Part shown: piece after piece, positions 15,140 through 22,754 of the stretch
Position numbering within the stretch: position 1 is the stretch's first letter
Layout: every line of letters starts with the position of its first letter
Source of the DNA: Duganella sp. BuS-21
Lineage (GTDB): Bacteria > Pseudomonadota > Gammaproteobacteria > Burkholderiales > Burkholderiaceae_D
Assembly: GCA_041874725.1 (NCBI GenBank)
Contig: CP097466.1
Span: forward strand, 1,922,001 to 1,986,000
Direction of reading: 5' to 3'
Length of the DNA: 64,000 bases
Position numbers and translations under genes: made by a program
Notes under the pieces: generated by a model
Told to the model about the DNA's origin: nothing
Seen by the model: only the letters and a program-made list of their open reading frames with translations
Databases searched by the model: none

Positions 15140-15640
15140 ATGAGAAAAGTACACCCGGAATTCGCCTATCAATCGCGCGAGCTGGAAGGCCAGATCGATG
15201 GCATCCTGGGCGACCCGCCGGACCGCAAGAATTACCAGCGCATGGTCGACGCGCTGGTGGGTGAGTACGCCGACGGCGGCGGCATCGAGGATGTGAACAT
15301 GCTGGCCTTCGCGCTGGTCGATCACATCGCGTTCAACGACCCGAAAGGCCTGCTGGCCGAAGCCGAGGACTACGAGTTCGGCGACGCCGCGCGCGTGTTC
15401 GCCATGGCCTCCTGCAAGGGCGACCAAGCGGCCCGCATGTACGAGGCCATCGGCCAGAGCATGCCGGACCTGGCGCGCCAGGCCATCATCACCGCCTTCC
15501 TGCACAAGAACCCGCGCAAGTGGGACGATGACGATCAATCGCTGGATCAACTGTCCGCCAACGACGATGGCGACGATCTCGCAGACGACGACGGCGCGAC
15601 CGACGACTTCGCGCAGATGTTCGACCAGGATGGAGAATAA
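15140..15640 (+). CDS. Hypothetical acidic protein, second gene after the J-domain protein
   Basis: A 166-residue protein starting MRKVHPEFAYQSRELEGQIDG, mostly helical up to about residue 133, then a very acidic tail (many Asp, ending DDFAQMFDQDGE). No signal peptide or membrane segment. Helical segments with repeated Ala/Leu spacing (DAARVFAMASCKGDQAARMYEAIGQ) suggest an alpha-helical repeat or bundle. The AAAGAAAGCAAG upstream can serve as ribosome site. Only two bases separate its stop from the next ATG, so it is in an operon with its neighbours. I do not recognise the family. Confidence 0.7.
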   Translation: MRKVHPEFAYQSRELEGQIDGILGDPPDRKNYQRMVDALVGEYADGGGIEDVNMLAFALVDHIAFNDPKGLLAEAEDYEFGDAARVFAMASCKGDQAARMYEAIGQSMPDLARQAIITAFLHKNPRKWDDDDQSLDQLSANDDGDDLADDDGATDDFAQMFDQDGE

Positions 15641-15642
15641 GC

Positions 15643-16413
15643 ATGTCGGAAAAATCTAATCTGCCGGCGCTGAGCAAGCAAGTGACCGAGCTGGTGCTGG
15701 CCGGCTCGCTGAGCCACGCCGAGCAAGCCTTTGCCGACGCCGCCGACCAGTACGGCGACCTGGCCGTGGTGGAAGTGCTCGACAATATCCCGCCGCAAGT
15801 GACGGCGCTGCACATGGCCGGCTTCGACGGCGGCAAGATGTCGCTGGCGACGCTGCTGGTGTCGCCCAAGGCCTGGGCCGACAGCCTGGCCTTCATCGCC
15901 GCCACCTGGCCGGACGACCAGATCGAGGACGATCCAGAGCGCATCGCCGAGTCGCTGTTTGCCCACGTGCACGGCGTGGCCTTCGCCAACGACGACGACG
16001 AGCGCCGCAACGAGCTGCTGGCGGCCGCCTCGGCCACCGACCACGGTGCGACCATCTTCGCCATCCTGTTCTCGCTGGCGCCGAAGGAAATCCTGGAAGT
16101 GGCCAGCGAAGTGATTTCCAAGGGCCCGTACCTGACCGGCCAGACCGCTTCCGACAGCGATGTGGTGCCGGTGGCGATCGCCCTGGCGCAGGCTTCGGAA
16201 GACGGCTGGGACCGCGCGCTGTTCGAGCTGTTCCCCGAGTTCCGCCACAGCGCCGACCTGGCCGATGCCGAGTACAACGACGATCCCGACGGCGAGCCGA
16301 ACTTCCTGCAGCGCTCGACCAAGGAATTGCTGTACCGCCTGCGCAAGCAAGTACCGTCCACGCGCGTGGTCAAGACCTCGCGCCGTTCGGTCGGCACCAA
16401 CATCTTCTCGTGA
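15643..16413 (+). CDS. Hypothetical cytoplasmic protein, third gene of the J-domain cluster
   Basis: A 256-residue, Ala-rich acidic protein with no signal peptide, membrane segment or catalytic motif that I can see. Stretches such as HAEQAFADAADQYGDLAVVEVLDNIP and ERRNELLAAASATDHGATIFAILFSLAPKEILE are helical and may form alpha-alpha repeats. The C-terminus turns basic (LYRLRKQVPSTRVVKTSRRS). It follows the previous gene by two bases and overlaps the next by four (GTGA), strong signs of one operon. Family not recognised. Confidence 0.7.
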   Translation: MSEKSNLPALSKQVTELVLAGSLSHAEQAFADAADQYGDLAVVEVLDNIPPQVTALHMAGFDGGKMSLATLLVSPKAWADSLAFIAATWPDDQIEDDPERIAESLFAHVHGVAFANDDDERRNELLAAASATDHGATIFAILFSLAPKEILEVASEVISKGPYLTGQTASDSDVVPVAIALAQASEDGWDRALFELFPEFRHSADLADAEYNDDPDGEPNFLQRSTKELLYRLRKQVPSTRVVKTSRRSVGTNIFS

Positions 16414-17300
16414 TCGGTGCGCGCCAGATGTTGCCAGCAATCGTAGTAGAAACCCTGCCGCGCCTGACGCGCGCGATCCAGCAACTGGCGGCCCATCCCG
16501 ACGAGGACGCCGCCTACGCGCTGGCCGATGAACTGACCGGCATCACCGCCATGGTGGCCGAGAAGTTCACCAACGACCGCACCGCCGACGGCATCCAGAA
16601 GGCCTTGCAGCTGACCACCGGCTGCGTCTCGCTGGGCCTCGACCATGAACTGGGCGACGCCGACGACCTGGCCGCGCTGGACGTGCTGATCGAGGAGGGC
16701 GCGGAACACGCGTTCCAGGTCGGCTTCCGCATGGTCAAGGATCTGGTGGCGATGCCCGAGGATGCGCTGGTCGGCGAGTACGACACCGACCCGGTGTACG
16801 CGGCGCGCCGCCTGCGCGACAAGTTGGTCGACATCTGCCAGGCCGATCCGAACCGGAACTGGGACGGCAGCACCCGTTACGCCCTGCAATTCCGGCAGCG
16901 CAAGGAAGTGCAGGCGGTGGTGCGGCTGGCCAACTGGCTGCGTCGCCATAACACCGAAGGCCCGGTCAGCGACGCCGACTTGAATGCCGAAGGTGTGATC
17001 GCGCTGGCCGTCATCTTCGCGGTGGAGGGCGGCGGCATGATCGTCGCGCGCACCGGGCAGAAGGAGTTCGAGCGTTTCGTGAAATCGGTGCGCAAGAACA
17101 AGCCCGACTACGAAGCCGGCTGGGCCGCGCTGGTGGCCAAGGTGCCGGTGCAACATCACCCGGTGCTGCTGGAGCGCATCGCCAGCTATCGCCAGACCTG
17201 CACCGTGCTGCAAAACATCAAGGGCCGCACGGCCATGAAAACGCTGTTCGCGGAACTGGAAAACTACGCCGGTTCCGAGCTCGACGCGGATTACTCCTGA
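16410..17300 (+). CDS. Hypothetical cytoplasmic protein, fourth gene of the J-domain cluster
   Basis: A 296-residue, mainly helical protein without signal peptide or membrane segment. I see no known motif; helices such as LPRLTRAIQQLAAHPDEDAA, GIQKALQLTTGCVSLGLDHE and AFQVGFRMVKDLVAMPEDAL suggest an alpha-helical solenoid similar in style to the upstream gene. GTG at 16410 overlaps the preceding stop as GTGA and is preferred for coupling; an ATG at 16428 is possible and neither has a clear ribosome site. A 21-bp tandem repeat array starts right after its stop codon. Confidence 0.7.
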   Translation: MIGARQMLPAIVVETLPRLTRAIQQLAAHPDEDAAYALADELTGITAMVAEKFTNDRTADGIQKALQLTTGCVSLGLDHELGDADDLAALDVLIEEGAEHAFQVGFRMVKDLVAMPEDALVGEYDTDPVYAARRLRDKLVDICQADPNRNWDGSTRYALQFRQRKEVQAVVRLANWLRRHNTEGPVSDADLNAEGVIALAVIFAVEGGGMIVARTGQKEFERFVKSVRKNKPDYEAGWAALVAKVPVQHHPVLLERIASYRQTCTVLQNIKGRTAMKTLFAELENYAGSELDADYS

Positions 17301-17301
17301 T

Positions 17302-17378
17302 CGTCGCACGCGCACCTTCCCGTCGCACCCGCGCATCTTCCCGTCGCACCCGCGCACCTTCCCGTCGCACCCGCGCAC
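17302..17378. repeat. 21-bp tandem repeat, about 3.7 copies
   Basis: Units begin CGTCGCACCCGCGCA and end CTTCC. The first copy is 19 bp (two bases missing), two full 21-bp copies follow (17321-17341 and 17342-17362), and a partial fourth ends at 17378. It fills the gap between two convergent genes and runs directly into a family B palindrome. Confidence 0.85.
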
Positions 17379-17405
17379 GCGGGTGCCCATACAACGCCGG
17401 CTCGG

Positions 17406-17435
17406 CATGGATTGCCGCCTACGCGGCAATGACGG
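17406..17435. repeat. REP-like family B, short copy overlapping the lysR stop
   Basis: CATGGATTGCCGCC and GCGGCAATGACGG form an imperfect palindrome of the same design as the elements at 30637, 54243, 57484, 58808 and 62874. The lysR stop codon (17419-17421) and its last codons lie inside. Confidence 0.65.
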
Positions 17436-18330
17436 TGGCGTTCTCGGCCGCCGCCGCCGCCACCGCGATGAAGGCGGCCACCAGCGGCGAGGCCGCATCC
17501 TTGCGCCTGGCAAGGTACAGCCCGGTCGTCGCCTCGGCATCGGCCATCGGCCGGTAACACACACCGCTCATCCGGATGATGTCGAAGGAACTCGGCAGCA
17601 CCGACACGCCGCAACCGGCCGCCACCAGGCCGATGATGGTGGAGGCTTCCCCGGCCTCCATGGCGATGGTCGGCTGGAAGCCGGCCTCCCGGCACAGGCG
17701 GTTGATCTGCGGATGGATGCCGGTGCCGGCGCTTTCCGGATACATCACCAGCGGCTCGCCCTGCAGATCGTTGATGGCGATGCTCTGCTTGCGCGCCAGC
17801 GGATGCGCCACCGGCAGCACCATCACCAGCGGATCGCGCCGCAAAATCGTCAACTCCACGGCATCGGGCAGGGTCAGCTCGGGCGGGCGCACCAGGCCCA
17901 GGTCCAGTTCACGGTTGGCGATGGCCTCGATCTGGCCCAGCGTCGACATCTCCTTCATGGTCAGCAGCACGCCGGGCGACTGCTGGCGGTAGCGGTTGAT
18001 CAGCGTGGCGAACAGCGGCGTCAGCGGGGTGGAAAAGGTGAAGCCCACGCGCAGTTCGCCGGCTTCGCCGCGCCCGGCCCGGCGTGCGGTCTGCATGGCT
18101 TGCTCGGACAGGGCCAGCACGCGGCGCGCATCGTCGAGAAACAGCTTGCCGGCCTCGGTCAGGCGCACCCAGCGCTTGCTGCGTTCCAGCAGCTGCGCGC
18201 CGACTTCGGCCTCCAGCAGCTGGATCTGGTGGCTCAGCGGCGGCTGGCCGATGTGCAGGCGCGCGGCGGCGCGGGTAAAGCTCAGCTCTTCGGCGACGGC
18301 GACGAAGTAGCGCAGGTGGCGCAGTTCCAT
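17419..18330 (-). CDS. LysR-family transcriptional regulator
   Basis: A 303-residue regulator. Residues 1-60 are the winged helix-turn-helix (MELRHLRYFVAVAEELSFTR, then AAARLHIGQPPLSHQIQLLE), followed by the linker helix and a two-lobed effector domain (ELRVGFTFSTPLTPL, GLVAAGCGVSVLPSSF). LysR proteins normally control a divergent neighbour: the MFS gene starts 98 bp away in the other direction, so that is the likely target. The last residues (ATVIAA) and the stop codon are encoded inside a REP-like palindrome at 17406-17435, so the natural C-terminus may have been altered by the repeat. Confidence 0.9.
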   Translation of the reverse strand: MELRHLRYFVAVAEELSFTRAAARLHIGQPPLSHQIQLLEAEVGAQLLERSKRWVRLTEAGKLFLDDARRVLALSEQAMQTARRAGRGEAGELRVGFTFSTPLTPLFATLINRYRQQSPGVLLTMKEMSTLGQIEAIANRELDLGLVRPPELTLPDAVELTILRRDPLVMVLPVAHPLARKQSIAINDLQGEPLVMYPESAGTGIHPQINRLCREAGFQPTIAMEAGEASTIIGLVAAGCGVSVLPSSFDIIRMSGVCYRPMADAEATTGLYLARRKDAASPLVAAFIAVAAAAAENATVIAA

Positions 18331-18428
18331 TATCTTTTTAAAGTATGACTAACGCCTTAAATATATATTGGACAGCTTACTGTGGCAATCCTAAGATGAA
18401 CTCATCGTACCTCGAAGGAATCGCAGCC

Positions 18429-19670
18429 ATGCTCGTCGCCACCGCTCCACGCATCGCCCTCGGCAGCCCGGAATTCCGCCGCAGCAACCGCGCCATGTTC
18501 TTCGGCGGCTTTTCCGCCTTTGCGCTACTGTACTGCGTGCAACCGCTGATGCCGCTGCTGTCGCACGAGTTCACACTGAGCGCGACGCAGAGCAGCATGG
18601 TGCTGTCGATCTCGACCGGAGCGCTGTCGCTGTCGCTGGTGGCCTCCAGCGCCGTTTCCGAGCGCCTGGGCCGCAAGCCGCTGATGGTGGCCGCGATGGC
18701 GGTCGCCGCCGTCATGACCCTGCTGTGCGCCTTCGCCCAAAGTTACCCGCAACTGCTGGCCATGCGCGCGCTGCTGGGCGTGGCGCTGGGCGGCATGCCG
18801 GCGATTGCCATGGCCTACCTGGGCGAGGAAATCGAACCGCAATCGTTAGGGCTGTCGATGGGCCTGTACATCAGCGGCAGCGCCTTCGGCGGCATGGCGG
18901 GGCGGGTGCTGACGTCGGTGCTGAGCGACCACGCCTCATGGCGGCTGGCGCTGGCGGTGGTCGGCGTGGCCGGCATCGCGGCGGCGGTGGAGTTCTGGCG
19001 CAGCCTGCCGGAATCGCGTCATTTCGCGGCGTCGCACGGCGGCTGGCGCGCGCTGCCGGCCGGCTTCAGGCAGCACCTGACGGACGCCGGCATGCCGTGG
19101 CTGTTTGCGCTGGCCTTCCTGCTGATGGGCGCGTTTGTCAGCCTGTACAACTACATCGCCTACCGCCTGCTGGGGGCGCCGCTGGGCCTGAGCCAGAGCG
19201 TGGTCGGCGCGGTCTCGTTCTTCTACCTGCTGGGGATCTACAGCTCGGTCTGGGCGGGCCGGCTGGCCGACCGTTACGGGCGCAGCAATGTGTTGTGGGT
19301 GATGGCGCTGATCATGCTGACCGGCCTGTTGCTGACGCTGTCGAACTGGCTGCCGCTGATCCTGCTCGGTGTGGCGGTGTTCACCTACGGCTTCTTCGCC
19401 ACGCACTCGGTGGCCAGCAGCTGGGTGGGGCGGCGCGCGGTGGGGCACAAGGCGCTGGCGTCGGCGCTGTACCTGTTCTTCTACTATCTTGGTTCCAGCG
19501 TGATCGGTTCGGCCACGGGCGTGATGTGGGGCCGCGCCGGCTGGCCGGGCGTGGTGGCCGTGCTGGCCGGCGCGCTGCTGCTGGCGCTGGCGATCGCACT
19601 CCACCTGCGTGTCAAGTTCGGGGTTAAGTTCGGGGTCAGGTCTGACATTCGGACACGAGCACAACCGTAG
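18429..19670 (+). CDS. MFS transporter, YnfM-like
   Basis: A 413-residue major facilitator with twelve helices. RSNRAMFFGGFSAFALLYCVQPLMP is helix 1, SERLGRKPLMV is the MFS signature loop between helices 2 and 3, and AMRALLGVALGGMPAIAMAYLGEEI carries the helix 4 pattern of the drug/arabinose-efflux group. The start at 18429 is chosen for GAAGGA at 18414-18419; an upstream reading to 18345 lacks one. It is divergent from a LysR gene and probably regulated by it. The final ten residues (RSDIRTRAQP) and the stop are read from the left arm of a long palindrome (19627-19720), so the original C-terminus has been replaced. Confidence 0.85.
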   Translation: MLVATAPRIALGSPEFRRSNRAMFFGGFSAFALLYCVQPLMPLLSHEFTLSATQSSMVLSISTGALSLSLVASSAVSERLGRKPLMVAAMAVAAVMTLLCAFAQSYPQLLAMRALLGVALGGMPAIAMAYLGEEIEPQSLGLSMGLYISGSAFGGMAGRVLTSVLSDHASWRLALAVVGVAGIAAAVEFWRSLPESRHFAASHGGWRALPAGFRQHLTDAGMPWLFALAFLLMGAFVSLYNYIAYRLLGAPLGLSQSVVGAVSFFYLLGIYSSVWAGRLADRYGRSNVLWVMALIMLTGLLLTLSNWLPLILLGVAVFTYGFFATHSVASSWVGRRAVGHKALASALYLFFYYLGSSVIGSATGVMWGRAGWPGVVAVLAGALLLALAIALHLRVKFGVKFGVRSDIRTRAQP

Positions 19671-19720
19671 CTGCCGCTACGGTTGTGCTCGTGTCCGAAT
19701 GTCAGACCTGACCCCGAACT
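19627..19720. repeat. Long perfect palindrome (family C), 45-bp arms
   Basis: Left arm 19627-19671 begins AGTTCGGGGTCAGGTCTGAC, loop TGCC (19672-19675), right arm 19676-19720 is its exact reverse complement. A related element with imperfect arms is at 32520-32604. The outer sequence CGGGGTCAG..TCTG.CATT.GGAC is shared. Elements of this look are often REP/BIME units mobilised by RAYT transposases, but no such transposase is in the window (inference). Confidence 0.9.
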
Positions 19721-20084
19721 GGTCGGCTGAAGTGGTAGCCCTGCATTTCGTCGCACTCGTGCTGCCGCAGGTAGCTGAGCTGCTCCTGCGTTGCAGGAGC
19801 TCGGTTTCCGTGTGGCCGTACTGGGCCACGGCGGCTGCGTTCACCACCAGAAAGCGCAGCGGTTCCAGGTGGTACACCCACATCGCTTGTGGGTGCGCCT
19901 CGAACAAGGGTTTGAAGCGCAGCCGTGATTCATAGACGTCGTAGTCGCCAATCGGATAGGTGGCGTACAGGGAACTGGCCGGCATGTCGTCCGAAAGCGG
20001 TCCCAGCACAGAGCTGCCGTGGTTATTAATGCTGAGCAACTTCCCGGATTCGGCGACGGTGAACACAAAGTAGGGCTGCGACCG
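19721..20084 (-). pseudogene. Remnant of a PAS-(GGDEF)-EAL signalling gene
   Basis: On the minus strand, residues such as FVFTVAESGKLLSINNHGSS and then LFEAHPQAMWVYHLEPLRFL and VVNAAAVAQYGHTETELLQ are two PAS-domain pieces joined by a deletion. In another frame just downstream (about 19721-19785), LSYLRQHECDEMQGYHFSRP is the typical end of an EAL (c-di-GMP phosphodiesterase) domain. The whole middle of the protein, expected to carry the catalytic domains, is missing, the frame shifts, and the 3' end stops at the long palindrome 19627-19720. No functional product is expected. Confidence 0.75.
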
Positions 20085-20250
20085 AATAGCTGGTCGAACG
20101 CCGAGGACTGCTGCTTGCCGCCCGTGCGCTGGCTGCGGAAGGTGGTCCATCGGATGCCCGGGCTGTATCGGTGCCATTCGATACCAGCAGAAGGTCTCGG
20201 CAGGCCGTCGCACGGCTAGCTCGTGTGTTTTGCAGCCCGGGCAGGGGCGA
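20085..20250. other. Non-coding gap between the PAS remnant and the alcohol dehydrogenase
   Basis: Mixed sequence that probably includes decayed 5' parts of the PAS gene; a frameshifted piece reading SSAFDQLFGRSP fits upstream of the PAS start. No intact gene or clear terminator seen. Confidence 0.35.
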
Positions 20251-21309
20251 TCAGGACGGTTGTTTCAGGGTCGCCATGTCGATCACAAAGCGGTATTTGA
20301 CGTCGTTTTTAAGCAGGCGGTCCCAGGCCTGGTTGATGTCCTGGATGGCGATCATCTCGACGTCGCTGACGATGTTGTGCTCGGCACAAAAGTCCATCAT
20401 TTCCTGAGTCTCCTTGAGCCCGCCGATTGCCGATCCCGCCACGGATTTGCGTCCCAGGATCAGGCCTATGCCCAGCGGCGGCGGGTCCAGTTCGGTCAGC
20501 ACGCCGACCATGGCCATGGTGCGGTCGCGGCGCAGCAGGGCCAGGTAGGGGTTGATATCGTGCGGCACCGGGATGGTGTTGAGCAGGAAATCGAAACTGT
20601 TGGCGGCGGCGCCCATGGCGTCGGCGTCGGTCGAGAGCAGCACGGCGTCGGCGCCAAGGCGCTGCGCATCCTTGCCCTTGTCCGGCGAGGTGGTGATCAT
20701 CACCACTTGCGCGCCCATGGCCTTGGCGAACTTGACCCCCATGTGGCCCAGCCCGCCCAGTCCGATCACGCCGACCTTCTGGCCGGGGCCGACCTTCCAA
20801 TGGCGCAGCGGCGAATAGGTGGTGATGCCGGCGCACAGCAGCGGCGCCACGGCTTTCAGGTCCAGCTGGTCGGACACCTTGACCGCGAAGTGCTCGTCCA
20901 CCACGATGAAGTCGGAGTAGCCGCCGTAGGTGGGGGCGCCACTGTCGCGCTCACGGCCGTTGTAGGTGACGGTGAGACCGCCTTCGCAATACTGCTCCAG
21001 GTCTTCCTCGCAGGCCGCGCAATGGCGGCAGGAGTCCACCAGGCAGCCGACGCCGGCCAAATCACCGACCTTGAACTTGTGCACACCGCTGCCGACTTCG
21101 ATCACGCGGCCGATGATTTCATGGCCCGGCACCATCGGGTAAATGGAACCGCCCCAGTCGTCGTGCGCCTGGTGCAAATCGGAGTGGCAGACGCCCGAAT
21201 ACAGGATGTCGATCACCACGTCGGCGGCGCGCGGGGCGCGGCGTTCGAAGCTGAAGGGGACGAGATGGGCATGCTTGTCGTGGGCGGCGTAGCCGTGTGC
21301 CTGGGACAT
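20251..21309 (-). CDS. Zinc-dependent NAD(P) alcohol/aldehyde dehydrogenase (YahK/cinnamyl-alcohol type)
   Basis: A 352-residue medium-chain dehydrogenase. Catalytic zinc ligands lie in SGVCHSDLHQAHDDWG and PMVPGHEIIGRV; the structural zinc cysteines are in CLVDSCRHCAACEEDLEQYC; the coenzyme fold has VGVIGLGGLGHMGVKFAKAMG. QYCEGGLTVTYNGRERD is typical of the YahK/CAD group, which reduces a broad range of aldehydes with NADPH. AGGAG precedes the ATG. The gene is divergent from a LysR regulator that starts 104 bp away, which may control it. Function as an aldehyde reductase is inferred from the family. Confidence 0.92.
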   Translation of the reverse strand: MSQAHGYAAHDKHAHLVPFSFERRAPRAADVVIDILYSGVCHSDLHQAHDDWGGSIYPMVPGHEIIGRVIEVGSGVHKFKVGDLAGVGCLVDSCRHCAACEEDLEQYCEGGLTVTYNGRERDSGAPTYGGYSDFIVVDEHFAVKVSDQLDLKAVAPLLCAGITTYSPLRHWKVGPGQKVGVIGLGGLGHMGVKFAKAMGAQVVMITTSPDKGKDAQRLGADAVLLSTDADAMGAAANSFDFLLNTIPVPHDINPYLALLRRDRTMAMVGVLTELDPPPLGIGLILGRKSVAGSAIGGLKETQEMMDFCAEHNIVSDVEMIAIQDINQAWDRLLKNDVKYRFVIDMATLKQPS

Positions 21310-21341
21310 GAGGGACTCCTTCGATTGTTGACTGTCATTGC

Positions 21342-21371
21342 ACTATAATTCTTGTGGTATGCAGGAGGCAA
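21342..21371 (-). promoter_or_regulatory. Candidate promoter of the alcohol dehydrogenase gene
   Basis: On the minus strand TTGCCT (21371-21366) and TATAGT (21347-21342) are spaced by 18 bp, about 33 bases before the ATG at 21309. A TATAAT on the plus strand at 21344-21349 overlaps it and could serve the divergent lysR gene. Sequence match only. Confidence 0.4.
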
Positions 21372-21413
21372 GCGGGTTAATCTGCATGGTTTAAACAGGA
21401 AATTTGCACAATC

Positions 21414-22316
21414 ATGCAGCTAGACAATCTGTCCCACCTGGCCGTGTTTGCTGCTGTCGCGCGCCACGGCAGCTTCCGCAAGGCGGCGGCCGAGCTGGCC
21501 TTGTCGGCGTCGGCGGTCAGTTATGCGGTGCGCACGCTGGAGGACCGGCTCGGCGTCGGCCTGTTCAACCGCACCACGCGCAGCGTCGCGCTGACCGAGG
21601 CCGGCAAGCATTTGCTCGAGCGCCTGCAGCCGGCGCTCGGCGGCGTCAAGACGGCGCTGGAGGAAATGAATATGTTCCGCGCCTCGCCGGCCGGCACCCT
21701 GCGCATCAACTGCTCGCGCGACGCGGCGGTGATGGTGATCGGTCCCCTGATCGAGCGCTACCTGACGGCCTATCCCGACATCTCGCTCGACATCGTCAGC
21801 GACGATGGCATGGTCGATATCGTTGATCGCGGCTTCGACCTCGGCATACGCTACGCCGAGCACGTGCCGGAAGACATGATCGCCGTGCCGGTATGGCCGG
21901 GGCAGCGCTTTCTGGTGGTGGGAGCGCCATCCTATCTGGCGCGGCACGGCGTGCCGCGGCAGCCGGACGATCTGATGCGGCACAACTGTGTGCGCTTCCG
22001 TTTCCCGCGCGGGAATTTCTACAAGTGGGAACTCGGCAAGGGCGAGGTCAAGCTGGAGCTCGATGTGCAGGGCCGCTTGTCGGTCGGCGATTCGCAACTG
22101 GCGCTGCGCGCTGCGCTGGACGGCGTGGCGCTGACCTTCCTGCCCGAGTTCCGGCTGCAACCCTATCTGGAGCAGGGGCGGCTGGTACGCGTGCTGGAGG
22201 ATTGGTGTCCTCCGAGCACGCGCCTGATGATGTACTACCCGCGCCAACGCCGCATGTCGTCGGCCCTGCGCGCCTTTGTCGACATGGCCCGCATTCCCGG
22301 CGAAAACCTTATTTGA
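21414..22316 (+). CDS. LysR-family transcriptional regulator
   Basis: A 300-residue regulator. The helix-turn-helix is MQLDNLSHLAVFAAVARHGS then FRKAAAELALSASAVSYAVR, and NRTTRSVALTEAGKHLLERL follows. The effector domain has AGTLRINCSRDAAVMVIGPL and GFDLGIRYAEHVPEDM, the style of the CrgA/DmlR-type group that often responds to small aromatic or aldehyde compounds. It is divergent from the alcohol dehydrogenase and is likely to control it (inference from arrangement). A small helical-protein gene follows 92 bases downstream. Confidence 0.9.
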   Translation: MQLDNLSHLAVFAAVARHGSFRKAAAELALSASAVSYAVRTLEDRLGVGLFNRTTRSVALTEAGKHLLERLQPALGGVKTALEEMNMFRASPAGTLRINCSRDAAVMVIGPLIERYLTAYPDISLDIVSDDGMVDIVDRGFDLGIRYAEHVPEDMIAVPVWPGQRFLVVGAPSYLARHGVPRQPDDLMRHNCVRFRFPRGNFYKWELGKGEVKLELDVQGRLSVGDSQLALRAALDGVALTFLPEFRLQPYLEQGRLVRVLEDWCPPSTRLMMYYPRQRRMSSALRAFVDMARIPGENLI

Positions 22317-22408
22317 TCACGGTCTGATCTGCATCAGTGCCGCGCTTGATAGGCGCAACTGTCGAGTCGCTCTTGCGGTCGAATTCAAATTCACCGGAGG
22401 AGACGATC

Positions 22409-22738
22409 ATGCTACAAGCGAACGATATCGAGCACAGGTTTTATTTTTTGGAACGGGCGGTCCGGCTGGCGGCGCAGGCCGCTTCGGCGGAGCCCGTTCT
22501 GCCGCGCGAACTGCGCGACTGTATCGAGCGCATGGACAAGCAGGCCGACCACGCGCGCGAGATCCTGCAATCGGCGGACGAACTGCGCATCCGCCGATTA
22601 ATCCGCGACATGGACCTGCTGGCCGAAAAAGCCAAGCGCGTCTGTACCTTCATCCCCACGCTGTCCGCCCAGATCAAGGGCGCGGTGACGCACATGCACA
22701 GCCAGATGCAGGAACTCAAGCGTGACATCGGCATGTAA
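22409..22738 (+). CDS. Small helical hypothetical protein
   Basis: A 109-residue, charged, all-helix protein: MLQANDIEHRFYFLERAVRL, then RELRDCIERMDKQADHAREIL and IRRLIRDMDLLAEKAKRV. The periodic hydrophobics suggest a coiled coil or two-helix bundle. A strong GGAGG at 22396-22401 fixes the start at 22409; the longer frame from 22337 lacks a site. No membrane segment. It converges with the CoA-transferase gene, 16 bases apart. Family not recognised. Confidence 0.65.
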   Translation: MLQANDIEHRFYFLERAVRLAAQAASAEPVLPRELRDCIERMDKQADHAREILQSADELRIRRLIRDMDLLAEKAKRVCTFIPTLSAQIKGAVTHMHSQMQELKRDIGM

Positions 22739-22754
22739 CGGCAACAAGCTGCCG

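Noticed and set aside
17302..17378. Tandem repeat considered as a CRISPR array
   Set aside because: Units are directly adjacent with no spacers and there are no cas genes.
17291..17695. Minus-strand frame with CAGATGR repeats that looks like a repeat protein
   Set aside because: The repeats are the translation of the 21-bp tandem DNA repeat and the rest lies inside lysR in another frame.
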